Source: Pseudacidovorax sp. NFM-22 (GTDB lineage Bacteria; Pseudomonadota; Gammaproteobacteria; Burkholderiales; Burkholderiaceae_C). Taken from it: DNA of 64,000 bases. This document shows, piece after piece, positions 63,264 to 64,000 of this stretch. Under the pieces are notes generated by a model that did no database searches, had not been told where the DNA came from, and saw only the letters and a program-made list of their open reading frames with translations. Location of the stretch: positions 372,001-436,000 of the forward strand of contig NZ_JACBFY010000003.1 of the NCBI RefSeq assembly GCF_021401245.1. The letters are read 5' to 3'. Each line of letters opens with the position of its first letter. The first letter of the stretch is position 1. Position numbers and translations under genes: made by a program.

Positions 63264-63600
63264 CGTTGTTGGTGCTCGCGGCGCGGTTCGCGCGTCGCAG
63301 TTCAACGGGAAGCAGGAGCCCGCGCGCATGCCAGCGCGCACGGCCGGCACTGGGACCGAACCCTTCCGCCCCTCGGCAGGAAGCAGGATCGGACCCGGCG
63401 CCGGCCACCGGCAGGCCTGCGCTGCCCCCGCAACGGTGAAGCAGCCGGCGCATGTCTCGCACATGCGCCACGTCGTCCAAGCAAGCCACTGGAGATCGTC
63501 GACACGCGATCCCTGGGAAGGCGGCCGGCGCGTGCTGCCAGCCCGGATACCGGCCAACACAGGCGGCGGCCACGCGCCCTCCACAGGAGCGCGGCTGCCA
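63264..63600 (+). promoter_or_regulatory. Cobalamin (B12) riboswitch
   Basis: A TACAAT -10 at 63252-63257 predicts a start near 63264. The leader has TTGGTGC, then AACGGGAAGCAGG (63303 on), the hallmark GCTGCCCCCGCAACGGTGA (63420 on), CAAGCCACTGG, CTGGGAAGGCGG and finally the B12 box GCCAGCCCGGATACCGGCC (about 63537-63555). The segment between the GGGAA motif and the CCCCGCAAC motif is unusually long (about 105 bases) and has a second GGAAGCAGGA. It leads into a TonB-dependent receptor gene, the usual target, which it should repress when B12 is plentiful. Confidence 0.92.
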
Positions 63601-63666
63601 TGACGTCCCATCGCCGGCGGGGAGGCCGGCCAGGGACATGCTTCACGGAGCTTCGGCTTCCACACC

Positions 63667-64000
63667 ATGATCACCCGCGTTGGTTCTTCCGCGCGCGCCT
63701 TGTCGCGCACCTGTCCCCTGTCGCCGCTGGCTGCGGCCGTCGCCCTTCTGGCACCTTTGGGCGCACTGGCCCAGACCTCCACCCTCCAGGAAACCGTGGT
63801 CACCGCCACCCGTGTCGAGCAGCCGCTGTCCGAGCTGGTCTCCGATGTGTCGGTGATCGACCGCCAGGCCATCGAGAACAGCGGCGCCACCGGCGTGGCC
63901 GACCTGCTGGCGCGCCTGCCCGGCGTGCAGATCTCGCGCAACGGCGGCATCGGCAACACCACCAGCGTGTTCCTGCGTGGCGCCGAGACGCGCTTCACCG
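63667..64000 (+). CDS. btuB: TonB-dependent receptor, BtuB-like (partial, continues beyond window)
   Basis: The first 111 residues are visible. Start ATG at 63667; the signal peptide ends in GALAQ. QETVVTATR is the TonB box, then a plug domain: LVSDVSVIDRQAIENSGATG, VADLLARLPGVQISRNGG and SVFLRGAETRFT. BtuB takes up cobalamin across the outer membrane. The name rests on the B12 riboswitch directly upstream and plug similarity to BtuB. No strong ribosome binding site near the ATG, which may be hidden as part of the switch. Confidence 0.88.
   Translation, partial: MITRVGSSARALSRTCPLSPLAAAVALLAPLGALAQTSTLQETVVTATRVEQPLSELVSDVSVIDRQAIENSGATGVADLLARLPGVQISRNGGIGNTTSVFLRGAETRFT

Overview
The window looks like chromosomal DNA of a high-GC betaproteobacterium of the order Burkholderiales, most likely family Comamonadaceae (Acidovorax/Variovorax-like). 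This is inferred from gene content and order (ilvD-LysR-bfr-lgt, small Trp-rich protein, ccoI-ccoS-ccoNOQPGH-fnr-hemN, Bug-type binding protein, zapA-6S RNA). No rRNA, tRNA, insertion sequence, prophage or CRISPR array was seen.

Region 1 (1-7250) is a type VI secretion module on the minus strand. It holds vgrG, then a two-domain peptidoglycan-degrading effector (degenerate M23-like plus GH19-like), then four small exported proteins in visibly AT-rich DNA, the last cut by the window edge. The effector gene changes from GC-rich to AT-rich near 2485, as expected of a polymorphic effector whose toxic tip was exchanged with its immunity genes. This is the most promising accessory system in the window. 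Region 2 (7250-15850) has a Crp/Fnr-type regulator with a small membrane protein, then a divergent locus of four predicted lipoproteins: phosphoesterase, di-haem peroxidase and a small lipoprotein on one side, a Tat-type metallophosphoesterase-LamG protein on the other. 11-bp phased heptamers lie between them.

Region 3 (16000-31700) is mainly housekeeping: YqhA-like protein, VapBC-like pair, acs, galE, manC-type bifunctional enzyme, LapA-like protein, an SDR, an EF-hand membrane protein coupled to an HPF/RaiA-like protein, YlqF-type GTPase, SulP transporter, AstE-like deacylase, cytochrome c and small Trp-rich protein. Region 4 (31830-41320) carries ilvD with a divergent LysR gene, bacterioferritin, lgt, MFS, a GlxA-type regulator, an RluA-type pseudouridine synthase and an acvB/virJ homologue. 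The last lies just downstream of mprF (41348-43963), giving the aminoacyl-phosphatidylglycerol synthesis/hydrolysis pair. Region 5 (44065-49010) is a malonate module: malonyl-CoA decarboxylase, Bug-type binding protein, enoyl-CoA hydratase and malonyl-CoA synthetase.

Region 6 (49190-62270) is a microaerobic respiration island: two universal stress proteins, ccoI, ccoS, ccoNOQP, ccoG, ccoH, an unnamed small membrane gene, fnr, hemN and two TauE/SafE-type membrane proteins. Three FNR/Anr-type boxes (50192, 52750, 59178) tie it together. Region 7 (62330-64000) has 6S RNA, zapA, a ZapB-like coiled-coil gene, a cobalamin riboswitch and the start of a btuB-like TonB receptor. Two intergenic repeat families are scattered through the window: a CTCTCCC/GGGAGAG hairpin (five copies) and a TTCGACAGGCTCAG-type REP element (two clusters).
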